Source: an uncultured Leucothrix sp. (GTDB taxonomy: Bacteria > Pseudomonadota > Gammaproteobacteria > Thiotrichales > Thiotrichaceae). Taken from it: a stretch of 15,050 nt of DNA. Numbering within the stretch: the stretch's first letter is position 1; each line of letters opens with the position of its first letter. The stretch is from NCBI GenBank assembly GCA_937923375.1, contig CALAJG010000273.1, positions 1-15,050 of the forward strand, in the 5' to 3' direction. Below the pieces are notes generated by a model, which was given only the letters and a program-made list of their open reading frames with translations, had not been told where the DNA came from and searched no databases. Positions 6,405-13,184 of this stretch are shown here, piece by piece. A program made the position numbers and the translations under genes.

Positions 6405-6734
6405 ATGAATTCTAAGATAATCGCGGGTATCCCTCTGCTAGTAGTTGCTTTAAATGTAGCCATGACTTCCTCGGCAATAGCTGCGGACGATGGCAAATCC
6501 CTCTACACTGCTAAGTCGTGTATTACCTGCCATGGTGATGAAGGTAAAGCCCCCATTGTTCCTACTTATCCAAAATTAAACGGGCAAAATAAAGAATATT
6601 TAGTCGCTCAAATTAAAATGATCAAAGATGGTACTCGTTCCGGTGGTGGTACTGCGGCGATGAAAGCCATGACTTCCACGCTAACAGATGATGAGATTGA
6701 ATCAATTTCCACGTATCTGTCAGAAGTAGAGTAA
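6405..6734 (+). CDS. Small periplasmic class I cytochrome c
   Basis: A single-haem c-type cytochrome that should shuttle electrons in the periplasm. It is 109 residues long, with an N-terminal signal peptide (hydrophobic core about 5-20) and probable cleavage after SSAIA, giving a mature protein starting near ADDGKSLY. The haem site CITCH gives C39 and C42 for covalent attachment and H43 as the proximal ligand. M86 or M89 in TAAMKAMTSTLTDDEI is the likely distal ligand, followed by the typical C-terminal helix ISTYLSEVE. Size and the M..M..LTDDEI pattern resemble cytochrome c553 and single domains of c4. AGGT lies upstream of the start. It stands alone between terminators and structured DNA, with no oxidase or dehydrogenase next to it, so its redox partner is not evident. 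Confidence 0.93.
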   Translation: MNSKIIAGIPLLVVALNVAMTSSAIAADDGKSLYTAKSCITCHGDEGKAPIVPTYPKLNGQNKEYLVAQIKMIKDGTRSGGGTAAMKAMTSTLTDDEIESISTYLSEVE

Positions 6735-6742
6735 TTCCATAA

Positions 6743-6791
6743 GGCAGCGAGCGATGTATAAAAGTACTATTATGTACTGTTGTCTGCTGCC
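6743..6791. other. Nested inverted repeats between the cytochrome c gene and gabD
   Basis: An outer pair GGCAGC (6743-6748) / GCTGCC (6786-6791) encloses an inner pair AGTAC (6763-6767) / GTACT (6774-6778) with a 6-nt loop. It lies just after the cytochrome stop. No T-tract follows, so it may act as a 3' processing or protective hairpin for the cytochrome mRNA, or as a protein-binding site. Structure seen; function unknown. Confidence 0.4.
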
Positions 6792-6834
6792 GACTCTTAT
6801 CACCTCAAATTTATCTTTCGAATTATGGTTTAAT

Positions 6835-6854
6835 AGGCGCTAATTATTGCGCCT
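6835..6854. other. Short hairpin or palindrome upstream of gabD
   Basis: AGGCGC (6835-6840) and GCGCCT (6849-6854) flank an 8-nt A/T loop, 38 nt before the gabD start. It could be an operator or a leader hairpin. Six base pairs is weak evidence. Confidence 0.3.
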
Positions 6855-6891
6855 CGAGCGTTTGGGCACGGCAAATCAATAGGAAATTAAA

Positions 6892-8340
6892 ATGCAGTTA
6901 CAGGATTCATCATTGTTGCATGAAAAATGCTATATCAACGGTCAGTGGCTAGATGCTGACTCAACGTCGACAATAACCGTCACTAATCCAGCCAATGGCG
7001 ATATCCTTGGCACTGTCCCAGACATGGGTGCAAGCGAAACTCAAGCAGCTATCGATGCAGCCAACGCCGCCCTACCTTCATGGCGTGGACTCACAGCAAA
7101 AGAACGTGCTGTAAAGCTACAGGCTTGGTTCAAATTAATGATGGAAAACCAAGACGACCTTGGCCTGATGATGACCCTTGAGCAAGGTAAGCCTTTAGCC
7201 GAAGCTAAAGGTGAAATTGCCTATGCAGCAAGTTTTATTGAATGGTTTGCGGAAGAGGCAAAGCGGGTCTACGGTGAAACTATCCCCGGGCACCAACCTG
7301 ACAAACGCATTATCGTGCTAAAGCAACCCATTGGAGTTACTGCCGCAATAACACCATGGAATTTTCCAGCTGCCATGATCACCCGCAAAGCAGGTGCTGC
7401 TCTGGCGGCAGGTTGTACTATGGTGATTAAACCAGCTGCCGAAACACCCTACTCTGCTTTGGCATTGGCCGAGCTAGCAGGCCGCGCAGGAATACCACCT
7501 GGCGTTATAAACATTGTTACTGGTGATGCCATTGCAATTGGTAGCGTTTTAACGAGTAGCCCAATTGTTCGAAAGCTTTCATTTACCGGCTCGACACCTG
7601 TCGGTATTAAACTGATGGAGCAGTCAGCCCCTACCCTAAAAAAGCTATCGCTTGAACTTGGTGGAAATGCGCCCTTTATTGTCTTCGACGATGCAGACTT
7701 GGACGCAGCAATCGAAGGTGCAATGATTTCCAAATATCGAAATGCCGGCCAAACATGTGTATGCGCAAATCGTTTGTATGTGCAGGCAGGTATTTATGAT
7801 GCCTTTGCAGCCAAGCTCACCGAGGCTGTGGGAAAACTACAAGTCGGTAGCGGCTTGGAAGCAAGCAGTACCACGGGACCGCTAATCAGCGATGCAGCCG
7901 TGGATAAAGTCCAGTCTCATTTAAAAGACGCTGTAGAGAAAGGTGCCACAATATTAACGGGTGGAAAGCCCCATAAGCTAGGCGGCACCTTCTTTGAACC
8001 AACAGTACTAACCAATGTCGACAGCAGCATGAGAGTAGCTCGGGAAGAAACCTTCGGACCAATGGCGCCACTATTTAAGTTTACTGATACAGCGGATGTC
8101 ATTGCGCAAGCAAACGATACTGAATTTGGCTTAGCCGCTTATTTTTATACCAATAACCTTTCTCGCGTATGGCAGGTATCCGAAGCCTTAGACTACGGAA
8201 TGGTCGGCATCAATACTGGTCTGATCTCGACCGAAGTAGCCCCTTTTGGGGGGGTCAAAGCCTCCGGATTAGGTCGCGAAGGTTCACACCATGGAATCGA
8301 AGAATACCTCGAATTGAAATACCTGTGTATGTCGGTCTGA
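6892..8340 (+). CDS. gabD: Succinate-semialdehyde dehydrogenase (NADP+), GabD
   Basis: Oxidises succinate semialdehyde to succinate with NADP+, the last step of the GABA shunt, in the cytosol. The 482 residues equal E. coli GabD, and long blocks read as GabD rather than a generic aldehyde dehydrogenase: LMMTLEQGKPLAEAKGEI, YAASFIEWFAEEAKR, IGVTAAITPWNFPAAMITRK. Catalytic residues are E255 in LELGGNAPF and the nucleophile C289 in NAGQTCVCANR; the second Cys, C291, is also typical. The N-terminal sequence and GGAA upstream support the start. There is no GABA transaminase (gabT) or GABA permease beside it, so the source of its substrate is not shown by context. A SOUL-type lipoprotein gene follows after 14 nt and is probably co-transcribed. 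Confidence 0.97.
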   Translation: MQLQDSSLLHEKCYINGQWLDADSTSTITVTNPANGDILGTVPDMGASETQAAIDAANAALPSWRGLTAKERAVKLQAWFKLMMENQDDLGLMMTLEQGKPLAEAKGEIAYAASFIEWFAEEAKRVYGETIPGHQPDKRIIVLKQPIGVTAAITPWNFPAAMITRKAGAALAAGCTMVIKPAAETPYSALALAELAGRAGIPPGVINIVTGDAIAIGSVLTSSPIVRKLSFTGSTPVGIKLMEQSAPTLKKLSLELGGNAPFIVFDDADLDAAIEGAMISKYRNAGQTCVCANRLYVQAGIYDAFAAKLTEAVGKLQVGSGLEASSTTGPLISDAAVDKVQSHLKDAVEKGATILTGGKPHKLGGTFFEPTVLTNVDSSMRVAREETFGPMAPLFKFTDTADVIAQANDTEFGLAAYFYTNNLSRVWQVSEALDYGMVGINTGLISTEVAPFGGVKASGLGREGSHHGIEEYLELKYLCMSV

Positions 8341-8354
8341 ATTAACGGGAAATT

Positions 8355-8975
8355 ATGAAACTAACATTAGTAACAGCACTGGTAACCTTATTGCTTTCGG
8401 GGTGCAGTATTATGGGGCAGCGCACAGGCGAGGAAGCTCTATACGCCACCTTGTTCAGTGATGGAACTTATCAAATAAGACTCTATGAGCCTCTTATCAT
8501 CGCTCAAGCTGCGTCCGAAGGCGGGTATCTTAAAGCAACAAGTTCTGGTTATAAACGTCTAACTGACTATGTTTCAGGGAATAATCTTGCACAGCAAACC
8601 GTTAATCTCGGCCCACCATTATTAGTCACTGGCACTAAACCCAATATTGAGCTAACCACGCCCTATTATGAAGAATTTCTGGGCGGCGTATGGCTCACTT
8701 CAGTGGCGATGCCAGAGCAATACACTTTGGCAACGTTGCCCAAACCTGTCGACCCGATGATCACATTTGAAACTCTTCCCAGAATGAGAGTTGCGGTCAT
8801 TACTTTTTCGGGATATCGAAGCGAATGGCTAATCAACAATAAAGCAGATCAGCTGACACAATGGCTCAGACAAAAACGTCTAACAGCCACTTCACCCCCA
8901 CGCTCTGTAATCTTTGACTCACCTTTTACCATTCCTGGCCTACGGCGTCATGAGATTCATATCAATATCCGCTAG
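8355..8975 (+). CDS. SOUL-family (haem-binding-protein-like) lipoprotein
   Basis: A 206-residue predicted lipoprotein with signal peptide MKLTLVTALVTLLLSGC, C17 being the lipidated Cys. The mature part follows the SOUL/HBP layout: YQIRLYEPLIIAQA (the usual YEIRxYxP start), a helix with GYKRLTDYVSGNN (usual GFxxLxxYIxGxN), a middle strand, then MPEQYTLATLPKPVDP (usual MPxxxxxxxLPxPxD) and a last segment with VAVITFSGYRSEW. The usual IxMTxPV motif is replaced by VNLGPPLLV, so the protein is somewhat divergent. Family members bind haem or related molecules in eukaryotes; the bacterial lipoproteins are poorly characterised and haem binding here is not shown. GGGA lies just upstream of the ATG. 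The close spacing to gabD suggests one transcript, without an obvious functional link. Confidence 0.85.
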   Translation: MKLTLVTALVTLLLSGCSIMGQRTGEEALYATLFSDGTYQIRLYEPLIIAQAASEGGYLKATSSGYKRLTDYVSGNNLAQQTVNLGPPLLVTGTKPNIELTTPYYEEFLGGVWLTSVAMPEQYTLATLPKPVDPMITFETLPRMRVAVITFSGYRSEWLINNKADQLTQWLRQKRLTATSPPRSVIFDSPFTIPGLRRHEIHINIR

Positions 8976-9010
8976 ACGTTTACGTTTGAAGTTTGTCTAT
9001 TTTCTACCAA

Positions 9011-9045
9011 AAGGGTCCGCTGAATTTCAGCAGACCCTTCATTTA
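9011..9045. terminator. Shared hairpin terminator between convergent transcripts
   Basis: AAGGGTCCGCTGAA (9011-9024) pairs with TTCAGCAGACCCTT (9026-9039), leaving one C-A mismatch. The + side is followed by CATTTATG, and on the - strand the stem is followed by TTTTGG. It lies 36 nt after the SOUL gene and 33 nt beyond the end of the export gene, so it can serve both, probably better leftward. Confidence 0.75.
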
Positions 9046-9071
9046 TGACTCACTCTGGTTATTTTATTACA

Positions 9072-9869
9072 TTAACGCAACAGTGAGAATGGTGACAATA
9101 GTGCAGGAAGATAATCGATAACCTTCTGCTCAAGTACCTTATTATCCGATTTAAGCACAACGATTCGGTCGTCGTTTTGCAAAATTGGATCAGGTGCTTT
9201 ACCGTTTCTTATTAAGTCCAGATTTACACCGTACTGACGACCATTTCTAAAGACTATAACGCCTTTGTCATTAGCTAGATCAGTAATACCCTGTGCAAGC
9301 GCGATTGCCTGAAGGAATGTCATACGACCAGTTATTGGAAATACACCCGGGGTTCTCACCGCACCTTCAACGGTAACGCGCTTGAAAGCCTGCTCTTTGC
9401 GAGTAACCGTAACTTTTGGGTCTTGCATGTAGCTGCGACTGAGCAAGCCCGCAATTTTTTGCTCGGCCTGAGTTATACTCAAGCCCCTCACTACCACACT
9501 ACCAAGCAGCGGCAATGAAATTGCTCCATTAGTCTCTACCGTCAGATCAGTTGCTGACAGCTCAGGTACTTTGAACACGGTTACATCAAGCTTGTCTTGC
9601 TCACTTATCATTGTGCCTTGGACCTTTGATAATGCGGCATAGGCTTGGGCAGGGCTGGTATCACGGCCACGACTGCCACCTACTTTCGGAACACCAAAAT
9701 CATTAGCGCCAAGATTAGTCCCAGTTGTTACAAAGTCTTGATTTAAGGCCTGTATAGAACGTATATCTTGGGCGGTTGATGTTTTAGATTCCTTCTTTTG
9801 CTGTCCAATTACGCTACAACCAGCGATAGACATTAGCAGTGGTACCAATAATAACAATGGTATTTTCAT
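9072..9869 (-). CDS. Polysaccharide export outer-membrane lipoprotein (Wza/OPX family, short form)
   Basis: An outer-membrane polysaccharide export protein that forms, or contributes to, the periplasmic ring and channel for capsule or exopolysaccharide. The 265-residue product has a signal peptide ending in IAGC (C18). After a linker come the Poly_export domain at about 90-156 (KLDVTVFKVPELS, GAISLPLLGSVVVRGLS, DPKVTVT) and one SLBB-type domain from about 163 (VTVEGAVRTPGVFPITGRMTFLQAI) to 240. It is shorter than Wza (379 aa) and has one SLBB domain rather than two; a hydrophobic C-terminal segment near VIDYLPALLSPFSLLR could be the membrane-embedded end. I choose the ATG at 9869: GGGAA (9878-9882) is 8 nt from it, whereas the upstream ATG at 9878 overlaps that motif. 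It follows galE by about 80 nt on the same strand. No polymerase, flippase or tyrosine kinase gene is visible. Confidence 0.92.
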   Translation of the reverse strand: MKIPLLLLVPLLMSIAGCSVIGQQKKESKTSTAQDIRSIQALNQDFVTTGTNLGANDFGVPKVGGSRGRDTSPAQAYAALSKVQGTMISEQDKLDVTVFKVPELSATDLTVETNGAISLPLLGSVVVRGLSITQAEQKIAGLLSRSYMQDPKVTVTRKEQAFKRVTVEGAVRTPGVFPITGRMTFLQAIALAQGITDLANDKGVIVFRNGRQYGVNLDLIRNGKAPDPILQNDDRIVVLKSDNKVLEQKVIDYLPALLSPFSLLR

Positions 9870-9882
9870 ATCAGGCATTCCC

Positions 9883-9920
9883 TTTTTTATTTTGTTATTT
9901 TTATTAATTTTTTCTTTTTT
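9883..9920 (-). promoter_or_regulatory. A-rich leader directly upstream of the export gene ribosome binding site
   Basis: On the - strand these 38 nt are almost entirely A and T with runs of six A's, ending at the GGGAA Shine-Dalgarno sequence. Such unstructured A-rich leaders can favour ribosomal S1 binding and also resemble UP-element DNA. No reliable -35/-10 pair is visible within it. Role inferred. Confidence 0.35.
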
Positions 9921-9948
9921 AGGATCTGAATCGGACTGTTCTTAGTTT

Positions 9949-10971
9949 TTATCGATAACCATTCGGGTTATTACTCTGCCACTTCCAAGTATCCTCGCAC
10001 ATTGCCTTAATGTCTTTTTCCGCTTTCCACCCCAGCAACTTTTTAGCCAGTGAGGGGTCGGCATAGCAACAAGCAATATCACCTGGACGCCTGTCTACAA
10101 TTTTGTAGCTAACCTCTTTCGATGAAGCTGCTGCAAAAGCATTAATCATTTCGAGTACAGAATAACCCTTGCCAGTACCTAAGTTGACAGTAAACAAGTT
10201 ATCCACCGCAGGATTAGCAAATGCTTCCAACGCTTTTACATGGCCTTTAGCGAGATCAACAACGTGAATGTAGTCGCGTACACCAGTGCCGTCCTCTGTT
10301 GAATAATCATTCCCAAAAACAGACAGCGTTTCATATCTACCTACAGCAACACCAGAAATGTAAGGCATTAAGTTATTAGGGATATCGCTAGGATCTTCCC
10401 CGATCAAACCACTCTCATGAGCACCGACAGGATTAAAATACCTCAGCAATGATATGTTCCAGCTATTATCAGAGGTATACAAATCTCGCAATATCTCCTC
10501 GACCATCAACTTTGATTGACCATAAGGATTTGTTGCGCTAATTGGGAAATCTTCCAAAATCGGAACCGATGCAGGGTCACCATAAACTGTTGCAGATGAG
10601 CTAAAGATTACTTTCTTAACGCCACAGCTCTGCATAGCTTCAAATAAGGCAACGCTTCCGGCTACATTGTTATCATAGTACATTAAAGGTTCAGCAACTG
10701 ATTCGCCAACGGCTTTCAAGCCTGCAAAATGAATAACGGCATCGATATCATGGTCAGCCAAAGTCGACTTCAACTTTTCTGTATCTCTGATATCCCCGTT
10801 GATAAAGGTTACTGTCTTGCCCGTGATCTCCTGAACACGATCAAGTGCGACAGTAGAACTATTTGAAAGGTTGTCATAAACAATTGGAGTATAACCAGAC
10901 TCGATTAACTCTACACAAGTATGGGAACCAATATAACCCGCGCCACCTGTCACTAGTATATTCATATTCAT
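9949..10971 (-). CDS. galE: UDP-glucose 4-epimerase
   Basis: Interconverts UDP-glucose and UDP-galactose using tightly bound NAD; a cytosolic extended-type SDR enzyme. The 340 residues are the usual GalE length. Visible motifs: GGAGYIGSH (9-17) Rossmann dinucleotide loop, D60 in INGDIRD, HFAGLKAVGES (81-91), the catalytic SSSATVYG (S124-G131) with S126, YxxxK with Y150 and K154 in NPYGQSK, the RYFNPVGAH segment, and GVRDYIHVVDLAKGHV. Two in-frame ATGs, at 10971 and 10965, fit the N-terminus equally well; the Shine-Dalgarno sequence is weak, so the start is uncertain by two residues. It precedes the polysaccharide export gene on the same strand, which suggests a role in making sugar precursors for surface polysaccharide as well as galactose metabolism. 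Confidence 0.97.
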   Translation of the reverse strand: MNMNILVTGGAGYIGSHTCVELIESGYTPIVYDNLSNSSTVALDRVQEITGKTVTFINGDIRDTEKLKSTLADHDIDAVIHFAGLKAVGESVAEPLMYYDNNVAGSVALFEAMQSCGVKKVIFSSSATVYGDPASVPILEDFPISATNPYGQSKLMVEEILRDLYTSDNSWNISLLRYFNPVGAHESGLIGEDPSDIPNNLMPYISGVAVGRYETLSVFGNDYSTEDGTGVRDYIHVVDLAKGHVKALEAFANPAVDNLFTVNLGTGKGYSVLEMINAFAAASSKEVSYKIVDRRPGDIACCYADPSLAKKLLGWKAEKDIKAMCEDTWKWQSNNPNGYR

Positions 10972-10998
10972 CTGCTTATTTTGATTTTAAAGTGTTTA

Positions 10999-11019
10999 GT
11001 GTAGCTTAATCAGCCACAC
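10999..11019. other. Inverted repeat in the galE leader
   Basis: GTGTAGC (10999-11005) and GCCACAC (11013-11019) form a 7-bp imperfect palindrome with a 7-nt spacer, one pair being A-C. It lies just beyond the T-tract of the upstream terminator and about 28 nt before galE, where an operator would be expected. Evidence is limited to symmetry and position. Confidence 0.3.
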
Positions 11020-11020
11020 G

Positions 11021-11054
11021 TAAAAAAGCCAGACCCTGAAACAGGTATCTGGCT
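11021..11054 (-). terminator. Intrinsic terminator of the gspE-gspF-ComEA-like transcript
   Basis: On the - strand AGCCAGA and CCTG, separated by TA, pair with CAGG and TCTGGCT around a TTT loop, and the stem is followed at once by a run of T's (the A-run at 11022-11027 on the + strand). It lies about 45 nt past the ComEA-like stop and isolates that transcript from galE. Confidence 0.88.
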
Positions 11055-11099
11055 AGTCTGTTGCTTTTATCCGACTAAAAGGCCAGATAATTCAGCTGC

Positions 11100-11918
11100 T
11101 TATTTTTTTGTTGTTTTCTTTTTGGACTTAGACTTAGCCGTAGATTTTTTTGCTTTAGTCTTCGACTTTTTTGCCGTTGATTTACTTTTAGCCTTTTTTG
11201 ATTTGGCCGCCTTAGAAGCTTTCTTGCTTACTTCTGACTTACAGTTTTTGTCTTTAGCGGGGTCACATTTTGCAGACTTTTTCTTCTTACTGGTCTTAGC
11301 CTTTAACTCTTTCTTGGAAGACGATTTCTCATCCAACTTTGAATCCTTAGCGGCTTTCTTACCATCTTTTTTGTCTTTGGCTTTGTCCTTTTTGGATTCC
11401 TTATCATCTGATGATTTATCTTTGCTACTAGATTTTAGCTTCGACTTTTTAGAGGTGTCTTTCAGAGCACTCTTGGAAGAGTCTTTAGCATCGTCTTCAT
11501 CACCTGACGTTCCGAATAAAGATGACTTTTTGCTTGTTTTCGATGAGCTGGTGGATTTACTCTTTGAAGCAGTACTCGACTGAGGCAACTTAGGTGCGTT
11601 CGTCTCACCGCGACTAGTCGACACATTTTTCTTAAGTCCTTTGAAGGTTGCCTCTCCGATGCCTGGAACCTTTAATAGGTCATCCACACTTGAAAACTTA
11701 CCATTATCCTTACGATATTGGATAATTGCATCTGCTTTGACCTCACCAATACCTTTAAGGTAATAGCGTAAGGTATTAGCATCCGCTTTATTAAGGTTTA
11801 CAATCTTATTGGCAAACTCTGATTTATTTACAGCTGACGCAGTATCTTTTGCAACTACTGTTGCAGTAGTGCCCATTAATGCCAACAAAAGGCACAAACC
11901 TCTAAAAAAGGACTTCAT
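11100..11918 (-). CDS. Exported ComEA-like helix-hairpin-helix protein with a long Lys/Ser-rich tail
   Basis: A 272-residue exported protein in two parts. After a signal peptide (hydrophobic core about 8-23, cleavage near VVA) residues about 38-100 form the ComEA-type double helix-hairpin-helix module: VNLNKADANTL, LKGIGEVKADAIIQYRK, GKFSSVDDLLKVPGIGEATF. This module binds double-stranded DNA without sequence preference in the competence protein ComEA. The remainder, about 105-272, is low complexity. The first part is Ser/Lys/Asp mixed; the last 45 residues are almost only Lys, Ser, Ala and Thr, resembling the tail of histone H1. C218 and C226 are the only cysteines in the mature protein. Typical ComEA proteins are about 100 residues, so the tail is a large extension. 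RBS AGGAG, spacing 6. It follows gspF by 42 nt. A role in periplasmic DNA binding or uptake is inferred; a surface DNA-binding role is possible. Confidence 0.85.
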   Translation of the reverse strand: MKSFFRGLCLLLALMGTTATVVAKDTASAVNKSEFANKIVNLNKADANTLRYYLKGIGEVKADAIIQYRKDNGKFSSVDDLLKVPGIGEATFKGLKKNVSTSRGETNAPKLPQSSTASKSKSTSSSKTSKKSSLFGTSGDEDDAKDSSKSALKDTSKKSKLKSSSKDKSSDDKESKKDKAKDKKDGKKAAKDSKLDEKSSSKKELKAKTSKKKKSAKCDPAKDKNCKSEVSKKASKAAKSKKAKSKSTAKKSKTKAKKSTAKSKSKKKTTKK

Positions 11919-11960
11919 TTAACGCTCCTAACACATTGATTTTGATAAAGCTAGGTGAGC

Positions 11961-13184
11961 TTAGCCACCCAGTTGGTTCAGATTTAGAATCGGCAACATT
12001 ATAGACATAACTATGAGTAATACGACTATTCCCATTACCAAAATCAGGATAGGCTCAAATAAACTGAGCATTGAGGAAACAAGCGTATCCGTCTCCCTTT
12101 CCTGCTGCACAGCTGAGCGTTCCAGCATATCGTCAAGCTTACCACTCTTCTCTCCACTGGCAATCAGATAAACTGTCATAGGTGGAAAGTAACCGGATTG
12201 CTCAAGCGCCTTATGGATGGGTGTGCCTTCTCTAACCTTTAGTGCAGCTTCTTCGACAGCGCGTCGCATAGGAAGGTTCTCGACAACTTTAGAAGAAATT
12301 GCCATTGCATCTAAAATTGGCACCCCACTAGAGGCCAGAATACTTAATGTTCTGGCAAAACGCCCCGTATTAGCACTTCGTACAAGTTTTTTAACCAAAG
12401 GTAATTTCAGCATAAATTTATGCCAACGGAACTGCCAAGCAGGTATTTTTAACAACTGCTTGAATAAGAAAAAGGCAATAACTAATCCAGCCACGAGGTA
12501 CAACCCATAGGCACTGAGAAAATCACTGATGTTAATCATTATCTGAGTGAGTGGAGGAACTTCTTTGTTCATGCTTTCAAAGACACGAACGATTTTCGGT
12601 ACTATAAATACCAACAAACCTGCCACTATAGCTATTGATACAATTACAAGAATAACTGGGTAGATCAACGCAGAACTCATTTTCTGCTGTATTTCCTGAC
12701 GTGACTCAGTGTAGTCGGCCAAACGATCCAATACCGCATCCAAATGACCAGACTGCTCACCAGCGGCAACCGTTGCTGAATACATGTTTGAAAATACTGA
12801 AGGGTATGTTTTTAACCCGGATGCCAAGCTGTGTCCTTCAAGAACACGGGAGCGCACTGCTGACATGACGTGGCGTACTGTACGCCTCTCACTTTGCTTC
12901 GCAGTCATCCCTAAGGCCTCTTCAAGCGGTGAGCCAGATGACACTAGAGTAGCTAATTGCCGAGTCACCAATGCTAAATCAGCAGCTTTAACATTTCCCG
13001 CACGGCGCGTTTTTAAATTGTCTTGACTATCACCCGTTTCATTTTTTTCGACTTGCTCAACGCTTAGAGGTGTCAATGAACCTTCACGCAGCACTTGACG
13101 GACTTGCCTGGGTGTATCGGCTTCAAGAATTCCGGTTTCTTCCTGCCCTTTTGCATTTAGAGCTTTATATTCAAATGCTGGCAT
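11961..13184 (-). CDS. gspF: Type II secretion system inner-membrane platform protein GspF
   Basis: Polytopic platform protein that couples the cytoplasmic ATPase to pseudopilus assembly. The 407 residues are the usual length. The N-terminus (MPAFEYKALNAKGQEETG, then EADTPRQVRQVLREGSLTPL) is diagnostic of GspF. Two homologous T2SSF domains follow at about 70-193 and 273-395, each with a conserved helix pair ending in GEQSGHLDAVLDRLA or GEKSGKLDDMLERSA. Membrane segments are at about 173-196, 224-243 and 376-400. The start ATG follows the gspE stop with no intervening base, which indicates translational coupling. The type IV pilus counterpart PilC is the main alternative; the N-terminal wording and the GspE partner favour GspF. 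Confidence 0.95.
   Translation of the reverse strand: MPAFEYKALNAKGQEETGILEADTPRQVRQVLREGSLTPLSVEQVEKNETGDSQDNLKTRRAGNVKAADLALVTRQLATLVSSGSPLEEALGMTAKQSERRTVRHVMSAVRSRVLEGHSLASGLKTYPSVFSNMYSATVAAGEQSGHLDAVLDRLADYTESRQEIQQKMSSALIYPVILVIVSIAIVAGLLVFIVPKIVRVFESMNKEVPPLTQIMINISDFLSAYGLYLVAGLVIAFFLFKQLLKIPAWQFRWHKFMLKLPLVKKLVRSANTGRFARTLSILASSGVPILDAMAISSKVVENLPMRRAVEEAALKVREGTPIHKALEQSGYFPPMTVYLIASGEKSGKLDDMLERSAVQQERETDTLVSSMLSLFEPILILVMGIVVLLIVMSIMLPILNLNQLGG

Noticed and set aside
9870..9878. Upstream ATG at 9878 as start of the export lipoprotein
   Set aside because: It overlaps the GGGAA ribosome site; the ATG at 9869 has proper spacing and gives a cleaner signal peptide.
11122..11583. + strand frame of 153 residues rich in Leu, Phe, Asp and Ser
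   Set aside because: It is the complement of the Lys/Ser-rich tail of the ComEA-like gene (Lys codons AAA/AAG read as Phe/Leu). No independent coding evidence.
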